The notes under the pieces are model-generated. The model did no database searches, was not told the origin of the DNA, and was given only the letters and a program-made list of their open reading frames with translations. Shown here in pieces: positions 29,811 to 39,017 of a stretch of DNA of 49,784 nt. Location: NCBI GenBank assembly GCA_009692925.1, contig SHYG01000008.1, forward strand, positions 1 through 49,784. Reading direction: 5' to 3'. Positions within the stretch are counted from its first letter, which is position 1, and each line of letters starts with the position of its first letter. Source of the DNA: Dehalococcoidia bacterium. Lineage in GTDB: Bacteria; Chloroflexota; Dehalococcoidia; Lucifugimonadales; UBA3495. Position numbers and translations under genes: made by a program.

Positions 29811-31604
29811 ATGTCCAAGATCAAGCGCGTTACCCTGGTGCAGCCCGCCTCCACGGGGGGTAACTTTGAGTACATTGCAATTCCCAGGCAGGGCATGTTG
29901 TTCCTGTCGGGAGCGCTGGCCCAGTGGCAGGGCCTCAACCTTTACGAGCGGGACATCTGGTTTGAGGACCGCTCCGGCCCCATGGACCCCAACAAGGACT
30001 TGGAGGGAGTAGACATCCTCCTGGTCACTGCCCTGATTAACGAGGCCCCCCGGGCCTACCAGATTGCCCGCGCGGCCAAGCAGTTCCACCCTGACCTCAT
30101 CACCGTGGGCGGCGGCCCCCAGATGAGCCCCCTGCCCGAAGAGGCCTTTGAGTACGGCCACTTCGATGTCATCGTCAACCGGGAAGGGGAAGACATCATC
30201 GGCCAGTTGTGCGATCTGCTGCTGGAGCACCGCGGCCCCGACCGGAACAAGTACCTGAGCAAGATGCCCGGCATCAGCTACCGGCAGGACGGCAAGGTGG
30301 TTCAGACCCGCCGCGCCGGGCTGGTGTCCCCCGACTTTGTGGAGTTGCCCGATTTCCGGTCCATCCGCGGGCTGACTCCCGCCCACCCCATGGCCGGGGG
30401 CGTGCTGGAGACCGTGCGCGGCTGCACAGAGAAGTGCACCTACTGCCAGGTAATCCAGCAGTTCCTGGGCTACCGCCTAATCAGCCGGGAGACGGAGCTG
30501 AAGCGCCTGACGCAGCTGCACGAACTGGCCGCCGACGGCCTGATCCACACGTCCAGGGGCGGCAAGTTCCACGTCTTCATCTCCGACGACCTGCACACGC
30601 CTCCCCTGCGGGCGGTGAAGTACCGCGACGAGCGCCTGGCGCGGCTGAAGGCCTGGAAGGGTCACACCGACGGCATGTACATGATCTGCCAGGCCCGCGT
30701 TGAGGTGGGCCAGGACCCCGAACTGGCCCAGGCGGTGGCCGAGGCCAACATCAAGATGATCTACGCCGGGGTGGAGTCGGACAACGCCGAGAACCTGAAG
30801 CTGGTGCGCAAGCGCCAGGAGCCGGGGCAGGTTCACAAGGACCTGCAGACCCTGAACCAGATGGGCTTCGCGGTGGTGGCCATGACCATCATCGGCCTGC
30901 CCTACGACACGGAAGACAGTATCATGTCCATGGCCGACTGGATTACCGGGATCAGCAAGTACCAGACGGCCAACCTGCTCACCCCGCTGCCCGCCACCTC
31001 CAACTGGACCGATCTGAAGCCCTTGAACGAGCGGGGCGAGCTGCTCCAACCCGGGGAGATGCGGCCCTACCACCTGTACACCGGCCGCCAGATAGTTTTC
31101 CAGGACCCCCGCTGGTCCCTGCAGGAGAGCCAGGCGCTGTTCAACCGCTACTCCGCCAAGCTAAACCCGGTGGACAATCTCTACGCCCGGATCTTCCGCA
31201 TCCTGAAGTCGTACCAGCTTCGGCTGTCCTCTTCTCGCCGGGACTTGGGCGACACCCTCAGCAACCGCATCACTGAGGCCACCGAGGTGCTGCGGAGCTG
31301 GTCCGACCCCATGTCCATGGCCGGCAAGGAGTTCGGCGAAAACCTGTCCCAGCGGGTGGGAGAGCTCACGGAGAATCTGCGGGCCTCGGCGAAGCCCCTG
31401 GCCACCGCCCGGCGCGACCTGGCGGAGTCGGTGGGGATGCGGGTCAACGAGCTGGCAGAGGCGCTGCGCAACCTGTCCGACCCCCTGACCGCGGGCAGCA
31501 AAGACGTGGCCGCCAACATCTCCGCCCGCATCACCGAGCTGTCGGACATGCTCAACCGCGTGACGGTGGAGCAACCGCGGTCCACCGCGCAAACCGACGA
31601 CTAG
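29811..31604 (+). CDS. B12-binding-domain-type radical SAM protein with C-terminal repeat extension
   Basis: Rossmann-like N-term (TVGGGPQMSPLPEEAFE...DVIVNREGE) and radical SAM CTEKCTYC; four C-terminal ~29-aa repeats. Confidence 0.88.
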   Translation: MSKIKRVTLVQPASTGGNFEYIAIPRQGMLFLSGALAQWQGLNLYERDIWFEDRSGPMDPNKDLEGVDILLVTALINEAPRAYQIARAAKQFHPDLITVGGGPQMSPLPEEAFEYGHFDVIVNREGEDIIGQLCDLLLEHRGPDRNKYLSKMPGISYRQDGKVVQTRRAGLVSPDFVELPDFRSIRGLTPAHPMAGGVLETVRGCTEKCTYCQVIQQFLGYRLISRETELKRLTQLHELAADGLIHTSRGGKFHVFISDDLHTPPLRAVKYRDERLARLKAWKGHTDGMYMICQARVEVGQDPELAQAVAEANIKMIYAGVESDNAENLKLVRKRQEPGQVHKDLQTLNQMGFAVVAMTIIGLPYDTEDSIMSMADWITGISKYQTANLLTPLPATSNWTDLKPLNERGELLQPGEMRPYHLYTGRQIVFQDPRWSLQESQALFNRYSAKLNPVDNLYARIFRILKSYQLRLSSSRRDLGDTLSNRITEATEVLRSWSDPMSMAGKEFGENLSQRVGELTENLRASAKPLATARRDLAESVGMRVNELAEALRNLSDPLTAGSKDVAANISARITELSDMLNRVTVEQPRSTAQTDD

Positions 31605-31658
31605 AGGGCCGGTGCGTCCAGCGTTAAGCATCCAAGACAGTTGGAAATAGCCTGTCAC

Positions 31659-31706
31659 CTACATCCCCTCTCGCCCCCTTTGCAAAGGGGGCGAGAGGGG
31701 ATGTAG
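31659..31706. repeat. Perfect 48-nt palindrome (CCCCCTTTGCAAAGGGGG family)
   Basis: CTACATCCCCTCTCGCCCCCTTTG/CAAAGGGGGCGAGAGGGGATGTAG. Confidence 0.9.
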
Positions 31707-31737
31707 TCAGCCCCTACTTATCAAAACACTCCCGCAG

Positions 31738-32997
31738 ATGAGTATGAACGACAACCACCGAGTCTGGGTCACCGGCATCGGCATGATCAGTCCCCTGGGG
31801 CTGGACGCCGCCTCCAGTTGGGGCGCATTGCTCCAGGGCCAGTCCGGCGTTGACACCATCTCCGCCTTCGACACGGAGGGCTTCGACACCCGCTTTGCCG
31901 CGGAGGTCAAGGGGTTTGACCCGGAGAACTACCTGGAGCGCAAAGAGGCCCGGCGCATGGACCGCTTTGCCCAGTTCGCCGCGGTGGCCGCCAAAGAAGC
32001 CTGCCGCAACGCCGGGCTGGACCTGGCGGCGGAAGACCCCTACCGCGTGGGGGTCATTGTCGGCAGCGGCATCGGCGGCATCCTAACCCTGTCCCAGCAG
32101 TACGACGTGCTGGCTCAGCGGGGGCCCAAGCGCATCACGCCATTCCTGATTCCCATGATGCTGGGGGACATGGCGGCGGCCCAGGTATCCATGCTTACCG
32201 GCGCCATGGGGCCCAACTACTGCGTGGTCTCCTCCTGCTCCAGCGGCGCCGACGCCCTGGGCCAAGGCTGGGATATGATACGCCGGGGCCAGGCCGACGT
32301 GGTGCTGGCCGGCGGGGCGGAAGCGCCCATTGCGCCCATCGCCGTGGCTGGATTCAACGCCCTGCGCGCCCTCTCCCGCTGCAACGAGAACCCCAAGGGG
32401 GCCAGCCGCCCCTTCGACAAGCGGCGGGACGGCTTCGTCATGGGAGAAGGCTCGGCCATTCTGGTGCTGGAAAGCCAGGAGCACGCCCAGCGGCGGGGCG
32501 CTGCACCCTTGGGAGAGTTTCGGGGCTACGGCTCAACCTCCGACGCCCACCACTTAACGGAGCCTAACCCCACGGGGCAGAGCGCCGCCACCGCCATGCT
32601 CCTGGCTCTGAAGGCCGCGGGGCTGGACCCTTCCGATGTGGATTACCTGAACGCCCACGGCACCTCCACGCCAATGAACGACTCCCTGGAGACCAAGGCC
32701 ATCAAGGTGGCCCTGGGCGAGGACGCCTGCCGGGTGCCCATCAGCTCCACCAAGTCCATGACCGGACACCTGCTGGGGGCCGGCGGCGCTGTGGAGGCTG
32801 CCTTCTGCCTGCTGGCCATCCGGGACGGCATGATCCCGCCCACCATCAACCTCATGGAGCCCGACCCGGAGTGCGACCTGGACTACATCCCCCTCAAGGC
32901 TCGCGCCAAGAGCATCCAGGTGGCCATGAGCAACTCCTTCGGGTTTGGCGGCCACAACTCGGTGCTGGTCTTCGCCAATTCCAACCGGGCCAACTGA
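31738..32997 (+). CDS. 3-oxoacyl-ACP synthase II (FabF-like), copy 2
   Basis: VWVTGIGMISPLGLD, NYCVVSSCSSGADALGQG, LNAHGTSTPMNDSLETKAIK, STKSMTGHLLGAGG. Confidence 0.92.
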   Translation: MSMNDNHRVWVTGIGMISPLGLDAASSWGALLQGQSGVDTISAFDTEGFDTRFAAEVKGFDPENYLERKEARRMDRFAQFAAVAAKEACRNAGLDLAAEDPYRVGVIVGSGIGGILTLSQQYDVLAQRGPKRITPFLIPMMLGDMAAAQVSMLTGAMGPNYCVVSSCSSGADALGQGWDMIRRGQADVVLAGGAEAPIAPIAVAGFNALRALSRCNENPKGASRPFDKRRDGFVMGEGSAILVLESQEHAQRRGAAPLGEFRGYGSTSDAHHLTEPNPTGQSAATAMLLALKAAGLDPSDVDYLNAHGTSTPMNDSLETKAIKVALGEDACRVPISSTKSMTGHLLGAGGAVEAAFCLLAIRDGMIPPTINLMEPDPECDLDYIPLKARAKSIQVAMSNSFGFGGHNSVLVFANSNRAN

Positions 32998-33011
32998 CTC
33001 GGGGAGGGCCG

Positions 33012-33518
33012 ATGCGCTGGAGAGAGCCGCCACGCGCCGAGTGCACCAAGGGTGAGCGCTGGGGCAGCGCCTTGGCCCACGGCAGCGGACTGGTCGTTGG
33101 CGTGCCCCTGGCCGTCAGCGGTTTTCTTCCCCTGTACATCGCCCTGTCGCCCTGCCCGGTAGTGGCCTACTACATCGGCCGGGCCTTTCGGCGGCGGGGG
33201 TTGGCCTGGGGCGCTTTCCAGGCCCTGCAGGCAGCGTTGGTCCTGCTCCTGATTGTGGTGCTGGCCACCCTCGGCAGCCTGCAGGAGGACCAACTATCTC
33301 GGCTCTCCGCCACGCTGTGGGCCTTTGCCGCGCTCCTGTTCCTCTACTCCCTGTGGGGCGCCTGGGACACCGCCTTTGGCTACAATTTCCGGTACATCGG
33401 CCTCAGCCGGCTGGTGGCGCGAGTTTCTGAGGCCAACATCCGCCGGCACGAGCGCCGCAAGGAATGGCTGGCCCGCGAAAAGTCCGACAACCGCGCCGAC
33501 AAGCGCCCCCGGTCATGA
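33012..33518 (+). CDS. Hypothetical membrane protein
   Basis: Several hydrophobic segments and a basic C-terminus; stop overlaps the recJ start. Confidence 0.6.
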   Translation: MRWREPPRAECTKGERWGSALAHGSGLVVGVPLAVSGFLPLYIALSPCPVVAYYIGRAFRRRGLAWGAFQALQAALVLLLIVVLATLGSLQEDQLSRLSATLWAFAALLFLYSLWGAWDTAFGYNFRYIGLSRLVARVSEANIRRHERRKEWLAREKSDNRADKRPRS

Positions 33519-35233
33519 TTCCTGCCGCCAAGCGCTGGGACCTGCCGCCACCCACTCCTGCCCATACCCTCCCCCGAGACCTGCCGCGCGCCGCGGTGGC
33601 GGTGCTGCTGCGCCGGGGCATTGATACCGCCGACAAGCTGCGCTGCTTCCTCCAGCCGCCGCACCGGCTGCCCTACGACCCCTTGCGGCTATACGGCATG
33701 GACCGGGCGCTGCCCCGGCTGTACCAGGCCATGCGCCGGGGCGAGAAAGTAGGCATCTTCGGCGACTTTGACGTGGACGGTCTGACCGGCACCGCCATCG
33801 TCGCTGAGGGACTGGGACAGATGGGAGTCCCCGTCGTGCCGTATCTGCCCCACCGGGTGGACGAGGGCCACGGCCTTTCCGACGACGCGGTGCAACACCT
33901 GGCGGCTAAAGGGGTCGGCCTGATCATCACCGTGGACTGCGGCGTAACCTCCGTGACGGAGGTGGAGCGGGCCAAGCGTCAGGGCGTGGACGTGATCATC
34001 ACCGACCACCACACCCCTCAGGCGACGCTGCCCCAGGCCGTCGCCATCATCAACCCCCGGCTGGACCAGGACCAGTACCCCTGCCCGGACCTGTCCGGCG
34101 CGGGGCTGGCCTTCAAGCTCATGCAGGGCCTCTACCAGTTCCACGGGCAACCCTGGCCCCAGGGGCTGATGGGGCTGGCCGCCCTGGGCACTGTGGCCGA
34201 TTTGGTGCCTCTGGTGGATGAAAACCGCTTCCTGGTGCAGCAGGGCCTGACCGAGCTGTCCCGCACCCAGCGCCCCGGGCTGCTGGCCCTGTACCGGCGG
34301 GCGGGCATCAATCCCCAGCGCATCACCACAGAGACGCTGGCGTTCCACATTGCCCCCCGGCTCAACGCCGCGGGGCGCATGAGCCACTCCATCGACAGCT
34401 ATCAGCTCCTCACCACCGACTCGGAAGCCGAGGCCGAGTCGCTAGCCGGCAAGCTGGAGGGGCTGAACCAGGACCGCCGCAGCCTGACGGAAGCGGCCTT
34501 CGCCATCGCCATCGACCAGGTGCAGCGCCACGCCACGCTGCCCCCCATCCTGCTGGTGGACGACCCGATTATCACTCCGGGAGTGGCCGGGCTGGTGGCC
34601 GGGCGGCTGACGGAGATGTTCCAGCGGCCCGCGGTGGCAGTGGCCTCCCTTAGCGACGACCTGGTGGTGGCCAGCGGGCGCAGCATCCCCCAGTTCAACA
34701 TCGTCCAGGCCTTTGCGGCGTGCCAGGACCTGTTCCTGCACTACGGCGGCCACGCCCAGGCCGCGGGCTTCACCCTGGCCCGCAACAACCTGCCGGAGCT
34801 GGCAGAGCGGCTGGCGGCCTACGCCGATGAGCTCCTGGCCTCCCTGGACCTGCGCCCGTCGCTGACCATTGACGCGGAGGTGAGGCTGGCGGAGCTGCGG
34901 AACGGTTTTCTGCCCTGGATGGCCACCCTGGAGCCCTTTGGCGCCGCCAACCCCCAGCCGCTGTTCCTCACCCGGGGTGTGAATGTGACGGAGGCGCGGC
35001 ACATGGGGCAAGCGGGGCAGCACCTGCGGCTGCGGCTGCGGGACCCAGACTCGCCGGGGCAGGAGTGGACCGCCCTGGCGTTTAATCAGGCTGATCGCTG
35101 GCAGGCTGAGAAGTGGATCGCAGGCGCCCAGCGGGTGGACCTGGTCTACACCGTCACGCAGGACTCCTGGCGGGGAGCCGACGCAGTGGCGCTGAAGGTG
35201 GCGGACCTGCGGGCCAGCGGGGATAAGAGCTAG
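33515..35233 (+). CDS. recJ: Single-stranded-DNA-specific exonuclease RecJ
   Basis: IFGDFDVDGLTGTAIV, VDCGVTS, VIITDHHTPQATLP, GHAQAAGFTL DHH/DHHA1 motifs. Confidence 0.95.
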   Translation: MIPAAKRWDLPPPTPAHTLPRDLPRAAVAVLLRRGIDTADKLRCFLQPPHRLPYDPLRLYGMDRALPRLYQAMRRGEKVGIFGDFDVDGLTGTAIVAEGLGQMGVPVVPYLPHRVDEGHGLSDDAVQHLAAKGVGLIITVDCGVTSVTEVERAKRQGVDVIITDHHTPQATLPQAVAIINPRLDQDQYPCPDLSGAGLAFKLMQGLYQFHGQPWPQGLMGLAALGTVADLVPLVDENRFLVQQGLTELSRTQRPGLLALYRRAGINPQRITTETLAFHIAPRLNAAGRMSHSIDSYQLLTTDSEAEAESLAGKLEGLNQDRRSLTEAAFAIAIDQVQRHATLPPILLVDDPIITPGVAGLVAGRLTEMFQRPAVAVASLSDDLVVASGRSIPQFNIVQAFAACQDLFLHYGGHAQAAGFTLARNNLPELAERLAAYADELLASLDLRPSLTIDAEVRLAELRNGFLPWMATLEPFGAANPQPLFLTRGVNVTEARHMGQAGQHLRLRLRDPDSPGQEWTALAFNQADRWQAEKWIAGAQRVDLVYTVTQDSWRGADAVALKVADLRASGDKS

Positions 35234-35832
35234 GCCGGCTTTTTTACCTGTCCCAGGCCCCGATTCACGCGAGCTGGTAGGACAAACAGAAACTCGGCTA
35301 AGGCCCGCGCGAATTCCACGCTCCGCGTGGCGTCGTCGATGCCGGGCATTTCCGCATCTTCGTCTGCGTGCCTTTGGTCATTTGCATCCAAGCGCACCTA
35401 ATGAGCCCACCGCTTCATCTCTTCGGTTATCAGGTGCTGTTGGGCAGCCTCATCAATCCTAGAGAACAAACTTCCTTGTCTGAGACCCTTCTCCTTCAGC
35501 ATCGCATCCACGGCGCTTGCAGCTAGCATCACAGCTCCCGCTGGTGCGTGAAGAGAGCCGACTGCCTGTGCCAAATACCCCTTGGCACGGGTCGGAATCG
35601 TTTCATCGACGGTTGGCGGTTTCGGGTATATTTCCGAAACGGCACCTTGCTCTTGGTCAGAAGCAGCAGTCGCTACTCCCCCGCATCTGGCGCATGTGTA
35701 ACATGTCCACCACCTTTTAACTCTCCCGACACTGGCAGTTGAGGCGAAGCGCGACGCCCGGAAGAGCGACGGCTTGTCTACCTGACAATGCGGGCACCTG
35801 GGCAAGTCCAGTTGTTCAATTAGATCTGGCAC
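35230..35832 (-). pseudogene. DUF4145-like protein interrupted by in-frame TAG (35398-35400)
   Basis: ORF 35398..35832 ends ...MKRWAH-TAG; the same frame continues VRLDANDQRHADEDAEMPGIDDATRSVEFARALAEFLFVLPARVNRGLGQVKKPA*, a plausible DUF4145 C-terminus. N-term has CPHC and CYTCARC Zn motifs. Confidence 0.7.
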
Positions 35833-35940
35833 GTCTCCGCCTATCCCTGAGTTCGCTGGTATCGCACGGCACCGTAATTTTAATACTTAGAGACCGAGCT
35901 ACCGGGCATTGGTCGTAAGTCTTGTTACCTACCCCGTCCC

Positions 35941-36831
35941 CTAACGGCCCGCCGCCTGCTCGCTTCTAGGCGCGGGGCGCACCAGTTTGGCCTTGTACAC
36001 CAGCAGGGGTATGGTGACGATGACCACCAGCAGGGCCACCAACTGCGCCTCGTTCAGGCCCAGGAAGTACTGGTTGATCTCCTCCCGCAGGAAGCTGAGG
36101 AAGAACCGCCCCACGGAGTAGAGGGTCACCGCCAGGGCAAACACCATGCCGTGGGGCTGCAAGCGATGGCGCAGGGGCCACAGCACCGCCACCAGCAGCA
36201 GGTCGAAGATTAGCTCGTAGGCCACCGCGGGGTGGCTGGCAGCGCGGCTCAGTCCCAGACTCTCCGGGTGGGTGTAGAGCACCCCCCAGGGCAGGCTGGT
36301 GAACCGGGCAAAGTGCTCGCCGTTAATGATGTCGCCAATGCGCCCGATGGCCATCCCAATGAGCATGGCCGGAGCCGCCACGTCGGCCATGTGGCCCACG
36401 GCAGGCAGCTGCGCTGGAGTGGCCGCTCCGGCAAACTTGAGAAAGCGCCCCCAGAAGGCCAGGAACCAGCGGGAATTGCGGATGGTGATGTACCCAGCGC
36501 AGCCGGCAAAGCCGCCCAGGATGCCACCGTACAGGGCGATGCCCCCCTGCCAGATGTAGAACACCGTCAGCGGGTTGTGGGAGTACACGGCGCCCCAAAA
36601 GTCGATGACGTGCACCAGGCGCGCGCCCAGGATGCCGCCGATGATGGACCACACGCATATCGACAGCACCGGGTCAGGCTGCATCCCTTCGCGAGTACCC
36701 CAGCGCAGCACCAGGCCCACCACCGTGGCCACCGCGATGAAGGTGAACACGCCATGCCAGGAAAGCAGCAGCCCGCCAAAGGCCGCAATGTTGGGGCTCA
36801 TGCCAATGGTGATACTGCCCAGTACGTTCAT
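35941..36831 (-). CDS. lgt: Prolipoprotein diacylglyceryl transferase
   Basis: GGIALYGGILGGFAG, MAIGRIGDIINGEHF, YELIFDLLL, VGRFFLSFLREE. Confidence 0.92.
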   Translation of the reverse strand: MNVLGSITIGMSPNIAAFGGLLLSWHGVFTFIAVATVVGLVLRWGTREGMQPDPVLSICVWSIIGGILGARLVHVIDFWGAVYSHNPLTVFYIWQGGIALYGGILGGFAGCAGYITIRNSRWFLAFWGRFLKFAGAATPAQLPAVGHMADVAAPAMLIGMAIGRIGDIINGEHFARFTSLPWGVLYTHPESLGLSRAASHPAVAYELIFDLLLVAVLWPLRHRLQPHGMVFALAVTLYSVGRFFLSFLREEINQYFLGLNEAQLVALLVVIVTIPLLVYKAKLVRPAPRSEQAAGR

Positions 36832-36880
36832 TTATCAGCTCACAATCCCTAAACCGAATGCACTTATTATCTCGCGGCCG

Positions 36881-37738
36881 TCACACCACCACCGGCGATG
36901 CGGCCACGGTGTGTACAAGGTACGCCCTGGCGACCTCGGGTGGCAAGCCCCTGGCCGCCCGCAGGTACTCCTCCTGGGTGGCGGGCAGGCAGAACAGGGC
37001 CGGCCCCGCGCCCGACAGGCGGGGCGCCGCGGCAGCTATGCCTTGCAGCCGCTGGCGCAGGGCCTCCAGACCCGGAAACACCCGGAAGGCCACCGCCTCA
37101 AACACGTTGTGCAGCAGGCCCTCCGGCGGCTCTCCGCGTTCCAGGGCCTGCACCAAGCGGGCAGTGGCCCCGCCGCCGGTGTAGTGGGACGGCGTGAGGC
37201 GCGAGTAGAGCTGCGCGGTCTTGCCCGGCATCGTCTCGCTGGGGCACACCAGCAGCAGCGGCAGGGATGGCAGCGCAGACAGCGGGCTGACCAGTTCGCC
37301 CCGGCCCTGGGCCAACGCTGTGCCGCCCTGGAGGAAGAAGGGCACATCGCTGCCCAGACCGGCAGCCACCAAGGCCAGCTCGGGTGTGGGAAGATCCAAC
37401 TTCCACAGCCGGTTGAGGGCCGCCAGGGCCGCGGCGGCGTCGCTGCTGCCGCCGCCCAAGCCCATGCCCACGGGGATGGCCTTGTGGATGCGGATGCGGG
37501 CCTGGGGCCGGATGCCCTGGCTCGCTGCCAGCGACGTGGCCGCCCGCCACACCAGGTTAGCTTCCCCCGCCAGCGCCGGATCATCGCACTCCACCTGGAG
37601 GGATGCGGCAGGCTGGACCTCCAGGTGGTCCGCCAGATCAATGGTCTGGAGGACGGTGCGCACCTCGTGGTAGCCGTCGGGGCGGCGACCCAGAACCTCC
37701 AGGGTGAGGTTAATCTTGGCGAAGGCCAGGACTTCCAA
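36881..37738 (-). CDS. ispE: 4-diphosphocytidyl-2-C-methyl-D-erythritol kinase
   Basis: AFAKINLTLEVLGRRPDGYHEVRTV, IPVGMGLGGGSSDAAAAL, LGSDVPFFL. Confidence 0.94.
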   Translation of the reverse strand: MEVLAFAKINLTLEVLGRRPDGYHEVRTVLQTIDLADHLEVQPAASLQVECDDPALAGEANLVWRAATSLAASQGIRPQARIRIHKAIPVGMGLGGGSSDAAAALAALNRLWKLDLPTPELALVAAGLGSDVPFFLQGGTALAQGRGELVSPLSALPSLPLLLVCPSETMPGKTAQLYSRLTPSHYTGGGATARLVQALERGEPPEGLLHNVFEAVAFRVFPGLEALRQRLQGIAAAAPRLSGAGPALFCLPATQEEYLRAARGLPPEVARAYLVHTVAASPVVV

Positions 37739-37740
37739 TC

Positions 37741-38571
37741 TTATCCCTCATCCCTCACCTGCTCCCAGGCACGGTAGATGCCAGCCCACTCCTCCAGGGA
37801 CAATGTCTCCGCCCGGCGGCGCCCGTCCAGCCCCAGGGAGTCCAGCAACGCCGACACGCGGCCTACCTCTACTCCCAGTCCCTGGGCCAGGGAGTTGCGG
37901 AGCTGCTTGCGCGGCGCGGCGAACCCGGCCCGCACCACAGTGAAGAAGGCGGCGGGATCGGCCAGCGGCACCGGGGGCGTGACCCAGGGGGTGAGCTTCA
38001 CCACCGCGGAGGTCACCTTGGGCGGCGGCAGGAAGGCCGAGGGCGGGACGGCGCACACCAGAGTCGCCTGGGCGTAGAACTGCACCGCCACCGAGAGGAT
38101 GCTCATGTCTCCAGGACTGGCGGTCATGCTGCGGGCCACCTCTTGCTGCACCATCACCACCATTAATTCGGGACAAGGCGGCGATTCGAGAAAGCGGCGA
38201 ATGATGGGATTAGCAGCGTAGTAGGGCAGGTTGGCTACTACTTTATAACCGAGGGGGCGCCCCGGCCCCACCAGCGCGGCGACGTCCACAATGCGGGCAT
38301 CGCCAACAATCACCGTCAGGTTGGTGGGGTGATCCAGCCGGGCCGGCAAGGCTGCCGCCAGCTCCGAATCCAGCTCCACTGCCACCACCTGGGCGGCCTG
38401 GGCCACCAGCAAGCGGGTCAAGGCGCCGCGGCCGGGGCCCACCTCCAGCACCAGGTCCTGGGGGACTATCTCCGCGGCAGTTACAATACGTTCCAGGATG
38501 CGCTCGTCGGTCAGAAAGTGCTGGCCCAGGGACTTCGCGCTTCCCCGGCGGGCGGGTGTAGTGATGCTCAC
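37741..38571 (-). CDS. rsmA: 16S rRNA dimethyladenosine transferase RsmA/KsgA
   Basis: SLGQHFLTDERILERIV, VLEVGPGRGALTRLL, VVANLPYYAANPIIRRFLE. Confidence 0.95.
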   Translation of the reverse strand: MSITTPARRGSAKSLGQHFLTDERILERIVTAAEIVPQDLVLEVGPGRGALTRLLVAQAAQVVAVELDSELAAALPARLDHPTNLTVIVGDARIVDVAALVGPGRPLGYKVVANLPYYAANPIIRRFLESPPCPELMVVMVQQEVARSMTASPGDMSILSVAVQFYAQATLVCAVPPSAFLPPPKVTSAVVKLTPWVTPPVPLADPAAFFTVVRAGFAAPRKQLRNSLAQGLGVEVGRVSALLDSLGLDGRRRAETLSLEEWAGIYRAWEQVRDEG

Positions 38572-38635
38572 AGCTTGTCAGCTATCAGCCGTCAGCTTTC
38601 CCCACCCCGGCGGCAGGGGTGTGGGGGCTGATAGA
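38571..38635. repeat. AGCTGATAGCTGAC-type intergenic repeat
   Basis: cagcttgtcagctatcagccgtcagctttccccaccccggcggcaggggtgtgggggctgatag, same layout as 8865-8950. Confidence 0.65.
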
Positions 38636-38697
38636 TCGTAGAGACCGCGCACCTTCCGTTGACGCTGACCAGGCAGACTTAACCTGAAGAGTGACTC

Positions 38698-38795
38698 CAG
38701 TCAGGCGCTCCCACGGCACCCGCAGGGTCCTGTTTACCGTTGCTTCCTTCCGGACCTGGCGGGGTTCACAAGTCTGCGCCGCGTGGGACCCAACT
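38698..38795 (-). ncRNA. ffs: Bacterial small SRP RNA (4.5S)
   Basis: Minus strand: GTGAACCCCGCCAGGTCCGGAAGGAAGCAACGGTAAACAGGACC, the invariant SRP domain IV, flanked by complementary GGGTCCCACG.../...CCGTGGGAGC. Confidence 0.93.
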
Positions 38796-39017
38796 ATCAA
38801 CATCATCCTCCAGGACATAGGCCCGCTGGCCAGGCCTAGGGAAGGAGTTCCACCCCGCTATAGCGGATTGCGGGTACAGGGCACCGCTGGCTCCCCGTGT
38901 AGCGCGGTCTCCAAGTTAAATGGTAGGCTAGTACCCCTGGCGTGTCAAATGCGCCGGCCCGCCTTCCAGCCCACTTTCGTTGTCCCACCCTGGCCCCGAT
39001 GATAGAATGGCCCAGCC

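Noticed and set aside
22779-32997. Second FabF-like gene as evidence for a polyketide or fatty-acid biosynthetic gene cluster
   Set aside because: Both FabF-like genes are intact but sit among unrelated genes, without ACP, FabD, KR or tailoring genes nearby; paralogues are common.
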